From Chryseobacterium daeguense DSM 19388 (GTDB taxonomy: Bacteria > Bacteroidota > Bacteroidia > Flavobacteriales > Weeksellaceae): a stretch of DNA of 64,000 nucleotides. The notes beneath the pieces are model-generated. The model was given only the letters and a program-made list of their open reading frames with translations, was not told the DNA's origin and made no database searches. The stretch spans positions 124,001 to 188,000 of the forward strand of contig NZ_AUMT01000004.1 of NCBI RefSeq assembly GCF_000430825.1, in the 5' to 3' direction. Below, piece after piece: positions 1 through 8,998 of the stretch (its first letter is position 1; every line of letters starts with the position of its first letter). The position numbers and the translations under genes were made by a program.

Positions 1-1483
1 GGATATGCTCTCTGCTTCCATCGGTATTCCCGTGAGTTTCGATTTTTTGAGCATTTAATCCTAAGCTTAAAAATAATAATAGTACAACTGCACCTCTTTT
101 CTTATTAACGTCTGTCAGCATTTTATTTAATTTCCAGAAATGAGTTCCTTTCCAGAAGAAAATCACAAACATCCCGATGAATAAAAATGCATACCCGATA
201 TAGGAGATCAATGTTCCCCAATAATCATGGTTTACGGAAAGAACAGTTCCCATTCTGTCCGGATCAAAGCTCGACTGGAAGAATCTGTATCCTTTATGAT
301 TCAAAACATGGTTCATATAAATTTTAAAAGGCGTCTGTTTTCCTTCATCAATGATTTTGATATGACTTTCATACGCACTTGGAGATGAACTTCCCGGATA
401 GGTTTCCATCACGAAATCATCTAATTTTAATGCGAATGGTGTATTGTAAATTTTTGGCCCGAAACCTACCATGATATTCAAACCATCCATTGTTACCTGT
501 TTGTAGGCGTTCGGGTTTCCTTTTTCTACTGACAGATCTACCAGCTGTTTTGTTTTCGGACCCTGAATTTCAACGGTCAGCATATCAGGAACAGCCTGAT
601 CTTTCTTTCTGTCCCCTTCGAAAGCCATTAATTTTCCTTTCTTAAGTCCTTCAGGAACTACAAGTTTAAGCTCGTTAATTGAATATAAGCTTCTTAAAGC
701 TAAAGGCTGGAACTGGTCTTTCGCCGTATTTCCTGTTGCCTGTGTTGCCATCGTCATATAAGTAGCATCTACAGGCGTTTTGATAAACAATTTTCCGCCT
801 TCATTTTTGAATTCCACAGCACCTTCAATAGCCCTGTTGAAAGTCACTAAAGTTCCGTTGATAGACTTCGTTTCGCCAGGTTTGATGTAAATATTCTGTC
901 TTCCGGTCTGGCCTGTAGAAACCAGGTGAAGATATTCTGCGCCGTTAGGATCAGCAATTAAGCTGTCCTTTTTTCTCTGAACATATTCTTTAGCAACTAC
1001 TTTTACCTGTTTTCCGTGGAAATCATAAGTTGCATTGAAATCTTTGTGCAAAGGAGACATTAAGTAAGGTACATCCTGATAATTAAGGACATCCCCTTTT
1101 TCTTCAATCTGAATTTTAAAGAAATTCTTGTCGGTTACGATTTCATTGGAGGTTTCTCCTTCTCTGATGTGCATTGTCCCCTCGAAGCTGATGTATCTGG
1201 TAATGGCTCCACCAATAAAAATCAGTATAAATGCAAGGTGAAAAACCAGCACCGGCCATTTTTCTCTCTTCCACAGCCTGTATCTTCCGATATTTCCTAT
1301 GAAATTGAGAATTAGCAAAAACATGATTAATTCAAACCATTTTGCTTCATAGATTAATGCTTTTGCTGTGGGAGTTCCGTAGTCGTTTTCCAGGAACGTG
1401 GCATAAGCCATCGAAAATGCGTACACCAGCAACAACACAGCCATTGTTCTGGTTGAGATAAGAATATCCTGTATCTTCTTCAT
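1..1483 (-). CDS. Cytochrome c biogenesis protein (ResB/Ccs1-type N-terminal part), cut by window edge
   Basis: About 494 codons are open from an ATG at 1481-1483 to the left edge, with no stop. The protein starts MKKIQDILISTRTMAVLL and has three or four N-terminal membrane segments, a long periplasmic region and a further membrane segment near residue 420 (IGYAFLFIGMFVIFFWKG). A new hydrophobic stretch (VVLLLFLSLGLNAQ) begins just before the cut. This is the ResB/Ccs1 layout of system II cytochrome c maturation, which delivers heme to apocytochromes outside the membrane. In Bacteroidetes ResB is usually fused to a C-terminal CcsA heme exporter; that half would lie left of the window, so the fusion is inferred. 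A -7 element lies at 1504-1511. Confidence 0.85.
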   Translation of the reverse strand, partial: MKKIQDILISTRTMAVLLLVYAFSMAYATFLENDYGTPTAKALIYEAKWFELIMFLLILNFIGNIGRYRLWKREKWPVLVFHLAFILIFIGGAITRYISFEGTMHIREGETSNEIVTDKNFFKIQIEEKGDVLNYQDVPYLMSPLHKDFNATYDFHGKQVKVVAKEYVQRKKDSLIADPNGAEYLHLVSTGQTGRQNIYIKPGETKSINGTLVTFNRAIEGAVEFKNEGGKLFIKTPVDATYMTMATQATGNTAKDQFQPLALRSLYSINELKLVVPEGLKKGKLMAFEGDRKKDQAVPDMLTVEIQGPKTKQLVDLSVEKGNPNAYKQVTMDGLNIMVGFGPKIYNTPFALKLDDFVMETYPGSSSPSAYESHIKIIDEGKQTPFKIYMNHVLNHKGYRFFQSSFDPDRMGTVLSVNHDYWGTLISYIGYAFLFIGMFVIFFWKGTHFWKLNKMLTDVNKKRGAVVLLLFLSLGLNAQKIETHGNTDGSREHI

Positions 1484-1503
1484 GATTTAATATACTTGAC
1501 ATG

Positions 1504-1511
1504 CAAAAATA
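1504..1511 (-). promoter_or_regulatory. -7 promoter element of the ResB-like gene
   Basis: On the minus strand this reads TATTTTTG, an exact TAnnTTTG match, about 20 bases before the ATG at 1483. No clear -33 TTG is seen. Confidence 0.55.
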
Positions 1512-1668
1512 AGGATGATAAACCACAAAGAGGACAAAAAAAGCTGTTTTTTATCACTTTAGAGGTGATAAATGTTATTTTGAAACGTTCTTAATAAGTA
1601 AATTAAAATTGAGGAAAATTTAATTTAAAAAAGTTTAAAATTTACATCACGAAAAAATATTGAACGAA

Positions 1669-2256
1669 TTATTTTCCAAGAACGGTTTTCTTCCTGATTT
1701 TGCTTAAAAATTCATGGGAAATTCCCAGATAGGCCGCGACCTGCTGTTGGGTAAGCCTCTGCTCCAGAGTGGGATATTTTTCGAGGAATTCCAGATAGCG
1801 CTTGTCTGCAGTTTTACTTGTTAATGAAAGGATTCTCCTCTGCAAAGCAATGGATGACTGCTGGTTCATTTTCCTGAAAAGCTTTTCAACTTTCGGCGTG
1901 GTTTCATAGAGGTATTCTTTGTCTTTTTTAGAAATCATAAGAACTTCGCTGTTTTCCAACGCTTCAATGTTCAATGTGCTTGGAACGTTGTTAATTAAGC
2001 TGTCCAGATCGGTAATCCACCAGGATTGAACGGCAAAATACAATGTCTGTTCAACACCTTCTTCATTCAAAAAATAAACTTTAAAACATCCGTCTGTCAC
2101 AAAACCTTCAAAATTGCAGTACTCTCCTTCTCTCAGGGCAAATTCTTTTTTGCTGAATTTTTGCTGCTGAAATGGCTCTGAAAAAGCCTTAAATTCTTCT
2201 TCAGAGAATTGAACGTGGCGGGAAATATTTTTAAGAAGTAAGTCGTACATCATCAT
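1669..2256 (-). CDS. Crp/Fnr family transcriptional regulator
   Basis: A 195-residue protein with an N-terminal cyclic-nucleotide-binding-like beta roll (about residues 20-115, including LREGEYCNFEGFVTDGCFKV) and a C-terminal winged helix-turn-helix (LTQQQVAAYLGISHEFLSKIRKK). I start it at the ATG triplet run 2248-2256, not the upstream ATG at 2283, because an exact TAnnTTTG element at 2266-2273 lies between them, so a transcript from it would not contain the 2283 codon. No Fe-S cysteine cluster of FNR type is seen, so it is more like the ligand-free or unknown-ligand Bacteroidetes members. It lies 72 bases downstream of the isochorismatase-like gene on the same strand and may control it through the palindrome at 3024-3039 (inference). 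Confidence 0.9.
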   Translation of the reverse strand: MMMYDLLLKNISRHVQFSEEEFKAFSEPFQQQKFSKKEFALREGEYCNFEGFVTDGCFKVYFLNEEGVEQTLYFAVQSWWITDLDSLINNVPSTLNIEALENSEVLMISKKDKEYLYETTPKVEKLFRKMNQQSSIALQRRILSLTSKTADKRYLEFLEKYPTLEQRLTQQQVAAYLGISHEFLSKIRKKTVLGK

Positions 2257-2265
2257 GCTTTTAAA

Positions 2266-2273
2266 CAAAAATA
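2266..2273 (-). promoter_or_regulatory. -7 promoter element of the Crp/Fnr regulator
   Basis: Reads TATTTTTG on the minus strand. It lies 10 bases before the ATG run at 2256 and decides the start codon in favour of that run. Confidence 0.6.
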
Positions 2274-2328
2274 AAGATACCAATTTTATTGATATCTCTA
2301 TTCATTATGCTGTAAAGAAATTTTGAAA

Positions 2329-2973
2329 TTACTTTGCCTGAAGAAAATCCTTTGTATTTACAATTCCTGCATAAAGTCCTCCCAAAGCGGAAATTCCGGC
2401 AAGGAAAGATCTTTGTACTTCCTCAGCTTTTACCACTTTTCCGTTCAGTTCCCTGTCTCTGGTAGCCGTAGCATCCCCGATAATGATATTGCTGAAACCG
2501 AAATCAAAAGCCGCTCTTGTTGTGGATTCTACACAAACATCTGTCATCATACCTGTAATAACAAGGTTTTTGATACCTTTTGATTTTAAATGTTCCAGTA
2601 AATCAGTATCTCTGAAGCTGTTCGGAAAGTGTTTTACGATTACTTTTTCATCTCCTATCGGGCTTACAAGAGCATTGATCTCTGCTCCTTTTGTATTCGG
2701 TAAGAAAAAAGTAGCCCCTTCATTAGTTGCAATATGCTGAATGTAAACAACCGGAAGATTGTTTTTCCTGAAATATTCCAATACCTGCTGTGCTTTTTTA
2801 CCGGCTTCTTCAGCCCCGGGAAGCGTCATATTTCCCCCTTTGAAGTAATCATTCTGAACATCGATGATTAATAATGCTGTATTTTCCATGTTTTTTCTTT
2901 TTTGTGCGTTAATTGTTATTAATGAAATTAAAGTAAGGCATAGAACCAGTGTACTTTTAAAAATGTGTTTCAT
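2329..2973 (-). CDS. Isochorismatase-family cysteine hydrolase, apparently exported
   Basis: A 214-residue protein with the family triad Asp38 (LLIIDVQND), Lys114 (VKHFPNSF) and Cys147 (DVCVESTTRAA), plus the usual central GGNMTLPGAEEA region. Enzymes of this fold cleave ether, amide or ester bonds of small molecules; the substrate cannot be read here. The reading frame begins with a classic signal peptide (residues 1-24, ending INAQ), unusual for this normally cytoplasmic family. An internal Met29 (MENTALLIIDVQ) is where most family members begin. The promoter at 2995-3002 fits the upstream start, so I favour the exported form. A regulator gene lies 45 to 70 bases downstream. Confidence 0.88.
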   Translation of the reverse strand: MKHIFKSTLVLCLTLISLITINAQKRKNMENTALLIIDVQNDYFKGGNMTLPGAEEAGKKAQQVLEYFRKNNLPVVYIQHIATNEGATFFLPNTKGAEINALVSPIGDEKVIVKHFPNSFRDTDLLEHLKSKGIKNLVITGMMTDVCVESTTRAAFDFGFSNIIIGDATATRDRELNGKVVKAEEVQRSFLAGISALGGLYAGIVNTKDFLQAK

Positions 2974-2994
2974 ATTGTATTAAATTTTATGGGA

Positions 2995-3002
2995 CAAAAT
3001 TA
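2995..3002 (-). promoter_or_regulatory. -7 promoter element of the isochorismatase-like gene
   Basis: Minus strand TAATTTTG, an exact TAnnTTTG match, 21 bases before the start at 2973. The predicted transcription start is about 2990. Confidence 0.6.
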
Positions 3003-3023
3003 CATCCATCCGGAATCCCTGCC

Positions 3024-3039
3024 TTTGAACTAGTTCAAA
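3024..3039. promoter_or_regulatory. 16-bp perfect palindrome, candidate operator
   Basis: TTTGAACTAGTTCAAA is a perfect inverted repeat. Its centre is about 41 bases upstream of the predicted start of the isochorismatase transcript. That is the classic position of an activating Crp/Fnr dimer, and a Crp/Fnr gene lies directly downstream. Binding is inferred. Confidence 0.5.
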
Positions 3040-3259
3040 AATGAAAATGAATACATGAAATTTTGAATTGCTTTAGAAAGTACTATTGTTAAATTTCGCA
3101 TAAAGAGAAAATTAGATTGTTTTTTTAATTAAAAATTGTATTATTTTAAATACTTTTAATCTTTTTTAAATCAAATCAGACCAAATAATCTCTTAACAAA
3201 TCGGGGAAAATTAAAACTTCTTTTAATCAAAAAAGCATTCATTTAATGTTGAAAAATAC

Positions 3260-3267
3260 TAAATTTG
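3260..3267 (+). promoter_or_regulatory. -7 promoter element of ftsK
   Basis: TAAATTTG, an exact TAnnTTTG match, 13 bases before the ftsK ATG. The leader would be about ten bases long. Confidence 0.6.
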
Positions 3268-3280
3268 CCCCATTGATATT

Positions 3281-5833
3281 ATGGATAAAAACACTCAAAA
3301 CAAACAATCGGAATCGTCTGAAAAAGGCAAATTTTTATCTAAGCCGCGGGTATTTTTCGGGCTTACTTTTATACTTTTTTCTGTAGTGCTTACCTTCTCA
3401 TTTGTCTCCTATCTTATGAACTGGAAGGCAGATCAGAGCCAGGCAGGAACCATGCTTGATAAAAGTATAAAATCTTCCAATCTTTTCGGAAAATTGGGCG
3501 ACTGGCTCGGGAATATTTTCATATTCGAAAGTATCGGGGTCGCTTCATTCATTATTGCTTTTTTATTTTTGGTTTTCGGAACACTTATTCTGAAAAAGAA
3601 GATCTTCAAACCGTGGAAAACTGTTGGCCATTCTCTGTTTTTTATTTGCTGGCTCCCGATTTTATTTGGTGCTATTACAAAAGGCCAGGGAGTTCTGAGC
3701 GGAGTGTACGGCTATCAGATCATGGATTCTCTAAATGCGATCATTGGAAGCGTAGGCCTTTGGCTGGTGCTGGTGGCAAGCATTGCTTTGTATTTTATCC
3801 TGGAATTCAATCTTCGTCCAAGCTCAATAAAGTCTAAATTGAATGATATCAATGAAAATACCATCGGGAGGGTAAAATCCATGATGCCAAGTTCTGACGA
3901 AAACTTCGAAGCAGATGAAGAGCTGATTGAGGAAGTGGAAAAAACAGAAGAAAATCCGTCAAAAATTACAGTAACCGAAGTGGTTGAAAAACCAGTGGTA
4001 AAAGTTACGGAGCCAGAACATGTAAGTGTTCCGAAAGGTTTTCCGGAAGTTCCGGTTTCTACGAGTTTAGATCCTATTGTTACTCCAAACCAGACTTCTT
4101 TTGAAGAAGATGATAAAAATGATTTTTCAAGTGCAGTTAATATTAATTTAAATACAAAACCGGCAATACCTACTTCAAGTCCTGAGCAGGCTTTTGATAT
4201 CACGCCTTCAAAACCGGCAGGTAACGGTGAAGAAAATATTAAGTTTAATGTAGAAGTTGCACCCGTAATTGATGTGCTGGATGATTCCGACAGAAAGTCA
4301 CAGGAGCTGGTGGAAAAGCACGGATTGTATGATCATAAACTGGATCTGGCCAATTTCCAGATGCCTACTGTTGATCTTTTGAAAGATTACGGAAAGGAAG
4401 AAATTTCTATTAATAAGGAAGAATTAGAAGAAAATAAAAACAAAATTGTTGGATTACTTAAAAACTTTAACGTAGGCATCGCTGAAATTAAAGCCACCAT
4501 TGGCCCTACAGTTACTTTATACGAAATAGTTCCGGAAGCAGGAATCAGGGTTGCTGCCATTAAAAAGCTGCAGGACGATATTGCTTTGAACCTTTCCGCT
4601 TTAGGAATCAGAATTATTGCGCCAATGCCCGGAAAAGGAACGATCGGAATTGAGGTTCCGAGAAAAAATCCTACGATGGTTTCCATGCGTTCCGTTATCG
4701 CTTCCCAGAAATTCCAGAATACGGATATGGATCTTCCTGTGGTTTTTGGTAAGACGATTTCCAATGAGATCTTCATGGCAGATTTGTCGAAAATGCCTCA
4801 CTTACTGATGGCAGGAGCTACCGGACAGGGTAAATCAGTAGGTATCAATGCTATTCTGACTTCCCTTCTTTATAAAAAGCATCCAAGCGAATTGAAATTC
4901 GTAATGGTGGATCCTAAAAAAGTGGAGCTTTCATTATATTCAAAAATTGAAAGACATTATCTCGCAAAACTTCCCGATGCGGAAGAAGCAATCATTACGG
5001 ATACCAATAAAGTAATCGACACGCTGAACTCCCTTTGTATCGAAATGGATACAAGATACGATCTGCTAAAAAATGCTTTCTGTAAAAATTTAAAGGAATA
5101 CAATAAAAAATTCACCGAAAGAAAGTTAAATCCTGAAAACGGTCACCGTTATCTCCCTTACATTGTGCTGGTGGTGGATGAGTTTGCAGATTTGATTATG
5201 ACAGCTGGAAAAGAAGTGGAATTGCCGATTGCAAGATTGGCGCAGCTTGCCAGAGCCGTGGGAATTCACCTGATTGTTGCAACGCAAAGACCTTCCGTAA
5301 ATGTAATTACGGGTATGATTAAAGCTAATTTCCCTGCAAGAGCTGCGTTTAGAGTAATTTCAAGTGTGGATTCCAGAACAATTCTTGATTCTCCGGGAGC
5401 AGATCAATTGATCGGTAAAGGGGATATGCTTTATTTCAACGGGAATGAAATTTTAAGGCTTCAGTGCGCTTTTGTGGATACTCCTGAGGTGGAAAGACTG
5501 GCAGAATTTATCGGTGAACAAAAAGGATATGCGTCTGCTTTCCTGCTTCCTGAATATGTTTCCGAGGATACTGCAAGCACAGTAGGAGCTTTTGACCCTA
5601 ATGAAAAAGATGCTTTATTTGAAGATGCTGCCAGAATTATTGTTTCTACACAGCAGGGCTCTACTTCAATGCTTCAAAGACAATTAAAATTGGGCTATAA
5701 CAGGGCGGGAAGAATTATGGATCAGCTGGAAGCAAGCGGAATTGTAGGAGGCTTCAATGGGGCTAAGGCAAGAGAAGTTCTGATCAGCGACCTTCATTCT
5801 TTGGAACAATTTTTGGAAGATCTGCGTAGCTAA
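3281..5833 (+). CDS. ftsK: DNA translocase FtsK
   Basis: An 850-residue protein. The N-terminus has four membrane segments (about 27-50, 78-102, 115-135 and 150-172). An acidic, low-complexity linker (about 200-340) is followed by the motor with Walker A GATGQGKSVG near residue 511 and Walker B VLVVDEFADL near 628. The C-terminal gamma winged helix (about 775-845, with QRQLKLGYNRAGRIMDQLE) reads KOPS-type polarity sequences. FtsK pumps the chromosome terminus through the closing septum and activates dimer resolution. Length and domain order are normal for Bacteroidetes. The LolA-like gene follows after 72 bases and may be cotranscribed. Confidence 0.97.
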   Translation: MDKNTQNKQSESSEKGKFLSKPRVFFGLTFILFSVVLTFSFVSYLMNWKADQSQAGTMLDKSIKSSNLFGKLGDWLGNIFIFESIGVASFIIAFLFLVFGTLILKKKIFKPWKTVGHSLFFICWLPILFGAITKGQGVLSGVYGYQIMDSLNAIIGSVGLWLVLVASIALYFILEFNLRPSSIKSKLNDINENTIGRVKSMMPSSDENFEADEELIEEVEKTEENPSKITVTEVVEKPVVKVTEPEHVSVPKGFPEVPVSTSLDPIVTPNQTSFEEDDKNDFSSAVNINLNTKPAIPTSSPEQAFDITPSKPAGNGEENIKFNVEVAPVIDVLDDSDRKSQELVEKHGLYDHKLDLANFQMPTVDLLKDYGKEEISINKEELEENKNKIVGLLKNFNVGIAEIKATIGPTVTLYEIVPEAGIRVAAIKKLQDDIALNLSALGIRIIAPMPGKGTIGIEVPRKNPTMVSMRSVIASQKFQNTDMDLPVVFGKTISNEIFMADLSKMPHLLMAGATGQGKSVGINAILTSLLYKKHPSELKFVMVDPKKVELSLYSKIERHYLAKLPDAEEAIITDTNKVIDTLNSLCIEMDTRYDLLKNAFCKNLKEYNKKFTERKLNPENGHRYLPYIVLVVDEFADLIMTAGKEVELPIARLAQLARAVGIHLIVATQRPSVNVITGMIKANFPARAAFRVISSVDSRTILDSPGADQLIGKGDMLYFNGNEILRLQCAFVDTPEVERLAEFIGEQKGYASAFLLPEYVSEDTASTVGAFDPNEKDALFEDAARIIVSTQQGSTSMLQRQLKLGYNRAGRIMDQLEASGIVGGFNGAKAREVLISDLHSLEQFLEDLRS

Positions 5834-5905
5834 AGGAAAAATCAGCAGTTGATTTAACTTTTAGCAGGGATGAATGTCTAATTTAAAGAATTATTAAATA
5901 GAAAA

Positions 5906-6553
5906 ATGAGAAATATTATTTCAAAAATTATAGTAAGCAGTCTGGTAATAGGAGCCGCGGGTTTTACAAATGCTCAGAAAATTGATGCCAAGGCAAAAAA
6001 AATATTAGACGATATTACGGCTAATTATAAGTCGAAAAAAAACTCTTATTTTAAATTCTCTTTTGGAAATGGTACAAACGGGCAGGTTGAAAAAACAGAG
6101 CCGGGCATTTATTATTCTGCAGGAGATAAATATAAGCTGAAAATCATGGAAACGGAACAGATTTTCGACGGAAATAAAATCTACAATATCAATACGGAAG
6201 ATATGGAAGTAACGGTTGCAAAACCAAACGGCAGCAGCTCCATGTTCTCCCCCATCAACTATCTGTCCACTTACAGAAATGATTATAACGTAACGTACAA
6301 CGGAAAGAAAAACGTGAACGGCGTAAATGCCGATTTCATTAAACTTACCCCGGTAAAATCAAACGGGATAAAATATGTTTACCTTTTTGTAGATTCGGTA
6401 AAAAAACAGATGGTGAAGCTTGAACAGCACGGCAGCAATAAAGATGTAGCCGTGATTGCTATTAAAGAATACAAGGAAAATCAGGAGCTTGATCCTAACA
6501 TGTTTGTTTTCGATAAAAATAAATATAAAAACTATCTGATAACGGAACTGTAA
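5906..6553 (+). CDS. LolA-like outer-membrane lipoprotein carrier
   Basis: A 215-residue periplasmic protein: signal peptide 1-23 (ending TNAQ), then a LolA-type fold with the typical LDDITANYKSKKNSYFKFSF opening and later strands (GKKNVNGVNADFIKLTPV, YVYLFVDSVKKQMVKLE). LolA proteins shuttle lipoproteins from the LolCDE exporter to the outer membrane. Bacteroidetes members are divergent, and some serve other lipids. It lies between ftsK and an LptF/G permease gene, a common flavobacterial arrangement. A LolD-like ATPase gene lies far away at 51.9 kb. Confidence 0.85.
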   Translation: MRNIISKIIVSSLVIGAAGFTNAQKIDAKAKKILDDITANYKSKKNSYFKFSFGNGTNGQVEKTEPGIYYSAGDKYKLKIMETEQIFDGNKIYNINTEDMEVTVAKPNGSSSMFSPINYLSTYRNDYNVTYNGKKNVNGVNADFIKLTPVKSNGIKYVYLFVDSVKKQMVKLEQHGSNKDVAVIAIKEYKENQELDPNMFVFDKNKYKNYLITEL

Positions 6554-6676
6554 AGCAAAACGGCAAAATTGCGAAACGGTTTGAAATTAGCTATTTTACA
6601 ATTGTGCCTTTTAGCTTTAATTATAAAAATTTCATAAAATATAAGAGCTGCAAAGAAAACTTTGTGGCTTTTTGAT

Positions 6677-6684
6677 TAATTTTG
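6677..6684 (+). promoter_or_regulatory. -7 promoter element of the LptF/G gene (near-leaderless)
   Basis: TAATTTTG, an exact TAnnTTTG match, ends five bases before the ATG at 6689. The transcript would begin at or within a few bases of the start codon. Confidence 0.55.
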
Positions 6685-6688
6685 GCGC

Positions 6689-8149
6689 ATGTTAAAAATA
6701 TTAGACCGATATATTATAAAAACCTTTTTCGGACCGTTTTTCTTTATATTCAGCGTATTGTTTTTTATCTTTATCGTAAACATTATCTGGGTTCAGCTGG
6801 GTCAGTTTATGGGAAAGGGATTGAGCTACTGGCAGATCCTTAAGCTTTTATTTTATCTCGGGGTAAGCGTTATCAGTATGGTATTGCCGCTCACGATTCT
6901 CCTGGCGAGCATCATGTCATTCGGGGAATTTGGGGAAAGATATGAGCTTGCCGCCATGAAAGCTGCCGGAATTTCCCTGACAAGGGTGATGGTTCCTTTG
7001 CTGGGCGTGACGGCTATTATGTCTGTTATGCTGTATTTTTTCTCGAATAATATCATTCCGGATTTCCAGAGGAAGGCAAAAAATATGCTTTTTAACATTG
7101 CGCAGACCAAGCCGGCGCTTAACTTCACACCGGGACAGTTTATAGACCAGATACCGGGATACATGGTGAAATTTGATAAAATTTCAGGTGAAAACGGTGA
7201 AAATATTGACGGTGTTTTTATTCACAGAAAAGCCAGCACTTATGATAACCAACAGTCAATTTTAGCAGAAAAAGGCAAATTTGTACAAGCAGCCAATAAA
7301 AATTACCTGAAGCTGGTATTATACAACGGGTATGTCTATGAAGATAATTTTGCCGGAAAAGGAGAAAATGTACGGTTGAAGCAGCCTGATCAGGCGGTGA
7401 AGTTTGATTCCCTTGTCTCCCACTTTGATGTGAGCGAAATCATTAATAAAGCTATTGAGGAGGAGAGAATTACGGATGACTACTGTTTCCAGACCTTTAA
7501 TGAGCTCAACACTACAATCGCTAAAACCAAAAAAGACAACGATAAGTTTTTCACCAATATCAATAATGATGTGCTGAGCCAGACTAACTCTGTAATCAGC
7601 TACATGGATACTAAGCAGAACAGGGCAAAAGCAAAACCGAAGCAGCTTCTGAAGCTTGATACCGTAAAAAAAGAGAAAAAATTAGAAATACTAAATAACG
7701 CTTACAATAGGTTAGACAATTTAAAAAGCACGCTTGAGGCCAAAAATAACGAAATAGACCCTGGTGTAAAATATTATGGAAAAGTAGTGATTTATCAGCA
7801 AAGAATTGTTACTTATTCCTTTACCTGCATCATTTTCTTCCTGATAGGAGCCAGTTTGGGATCAATTATCAGGAAAGGGGGAATGGGACTTCCGGTAATT
7901 ATTGCGATAGTGATTTTCATTATTTTTTATGTAATTAATGTTAGTATAGAAAATATGGCGTGGTCTGGCAAGCTGAATCCTTATCTTGCTGCCTGGATTC
8001 CGAATATGGTTCTCTTCCCTTTCGGGGTCTGGATGACTTATAAAGCGCTTACGGATTCTCAGTTATTCGATGCAGAGAAGTATAAGGCATTATTTAAGCC
8101 TGTTACCAGATTATTTGTGAAAAATAAAGAGCATAAAAGATATCAGTAA
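6689..8149 (+). CDS. LptF/LptG family lipopolysaccharide export permease
   Basis: A 486-residue YjgP/YjgQ-family protein. It has three N-terminal membrane segments (about 12-33, 52-80 and 100-122, with the conserved FGEFGERYELAAMKAAGIS coupling region near 90), a long periplasmic beta-jellyroll part, and three C-terminal membrane segments (about 375-455). Together with LptB it extracts LPS from the inner membrane and feeds it to the periplasmic bridge. The central region (about 250-350) is longer and more charged than in proteobacterial homologs, which is usual in Bacteroidetes. I cannot tell LptF from LptG by eye. A strong hairpin terminator follows. Confidence 0.9.
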   Translation: MLKILDRYIIKTFFGPFFFIFSVLFFIFIVNIIWVQLGQFMGKGLSYWQILKLLFYLGVSVISMVLPLTILLASIMSFGEFGERYELAAMKAAGISLTRVMVPLLGVTAIMSVMLYFFSNNIIPDFQRKAKNMLFNIAQTKPALNFTPGQFIDQIPGYMVKFDKISGENGENIDGVFIHRKASTYDNQQSILAEKGKFVQAANKNYLKLVLYNGYVYEDNFAGKGENVRLKQPDQAVKFDSLVSHFDVSEIINKAIEEERITDDYCFQTFNELNTTIAKTKKDNDKFFTNINNDVLSQTNSVISYMDTKQNRAKAKPKQLLKLDTVKKEKKLEILNNAYNRLDNLKSTLEAKNNEIDPGVKYYGKVVIYQQRIVTYSFTCIIFFLIGASLGSIIRKGGMGLPVIIAIVIFIIFYVINVSIENMAWSGKLNPYLAAWIPNMVLFPFGVWMTYKALTDSQLFDAEKYKALFKPVTRLFVKNKEHKRYQ

Positions 8150-8231
8150 TTTGTTTTTATTTAAAGATTGAAAAATTTAAATTGAAAGAAATCATTCCTG
8201 AGAATAAGATTTAAATACATTTAAAAATAGT

Positions 8232-8264
8232 AAAACAGTTTCAATTTCTTGGAGCTGTTTTTTA
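8232..8264 (+). terminator. Rho-independent terminator of the LptF/G gene
   Basis: A 13-bp stem with two G-T pairs (arms 8232-8244 and 8249-8261), four-base loop, then a T run. Confidence 0.7.
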
Positions 8265-8275
8265 ATTAAAAAATA

Positions 8276-8283
8276 TATTTTTG
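8276..8283 (+). promoter_or_regulatory. -7 promoter element of the lipoprotein gene
   Basis: TATTTTTG, an exact TAnnTTTG match, 23 bases before the ATG at 8307. Confidence 0.55.
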
Positions 8284-8306
8284 TCATATTAAATCAAAAA
8301 ATCAAT

Positions 8307-8945
8307 ATGAGAATTTTACTTACATGTTTAAGTTTAGCATTATTTATTTCCTGTAAAAAGGAAAAAAATAAAAGCATTCAAAAGGATGATGCAAAAGATA
8401 GCTTAACTATTAAAAAAGAGTCTGTAGAAGTTAAAAAAGACAGCATTACATCAGTTAATGACATTAAAAAAGAGTATGCAGCAGTCAGCACGCTTTTAGA
8501 AGCAAAAAAAATAGATTCAACTGCATTTAAGTACAATTGCGATGAAAGAGAAGGTGAAGTCGTTTTCTATTATCAGGACAAAAATCTGAAAGCTGTAAAA
8601 CATTTTTATGCAGAATACAGTCATTTTTCTTCATCAACTCAATATTTTGTTAAAAATGATAAGGTGTTTTTTATTTTTAAAGACGAAACAGTCTGGAATT
8701 TCGATGGCGGCACCTCTGAAAAGCCTGAAACCAAAGACAATATAAAAGAACAGCGAATCTATGTTTTAAATGATAAAGCAGTTCAATGTCTTGAGAAAAG
8801 TTATTCCATCAAGTCTGCAGGAGATAATCAGAATCCGAATACTATTGCTAATAAAGAAACAAAATGTGATATTTCCGAACTGATGAAAACCTATCAGCAG
8901 CTCATTAGAAATAAAAATAAAAAAGGCGAAATTAAGTGCCTTTAA
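8307..8945 (+). CDS. Hypothetical lipoprotein
   Basis: A 212-residue protein with a lipoprotein signal peptide (lipobox LFISC, Cys16) followed by a lysine-rich linker (about 17-60) and a compact C-terminal region (about 75-200) that I do not recognise. Two cysteines (near 79 and 193) could pair. The single-gene unit has its own promoter at 8276 and a shared terminator with frr at 8951. Function unknown. Confidence 0.75.
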   Translation: MRILLTCLSLALFISCKKEKNKSIQKDDAKDSLTIKKESVEVKKDSITSVNDIKKEYAAVSTLLEAKKIDSTAFKYNCDEREGEVVFYYQDKNLKAVKHFYAEYSHFSSSTQYFVKNDKVFFIFKDETVWNFDGGTSEKPETKDNIKEQRIYVLNDKAVQCLEKSYSIKSAGDNQNPNTIANKETKCDISELMKTYQQLIRNKNKKGEIKCL

Positions 8946-8950
8946 AAAAG

Positions 8951-8980
8951 AAAGCGGCTTCGAAATGAAACCGCTTTTTT
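8951..8980. terminator. Bidirectional terminator between the lipoprotein gene and frr
   Basis: Stem AAAGCGG (8951-8957) pairs with CCGCTTT (8971-8977). There are A runs before it and T runs after it, so it can stop transcription from both convergent genes. Confidence 0.75.
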
Positions 8981-8998
8981 ATTTTCAAACACTGAAAA

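Noticed and set aside
2323..2740. Plus-strand frames opposite the isochorismatase-like gene
   Set aside because: Shadows of the conserved gene on the minus strand, with no promoter or homology-like pattern.
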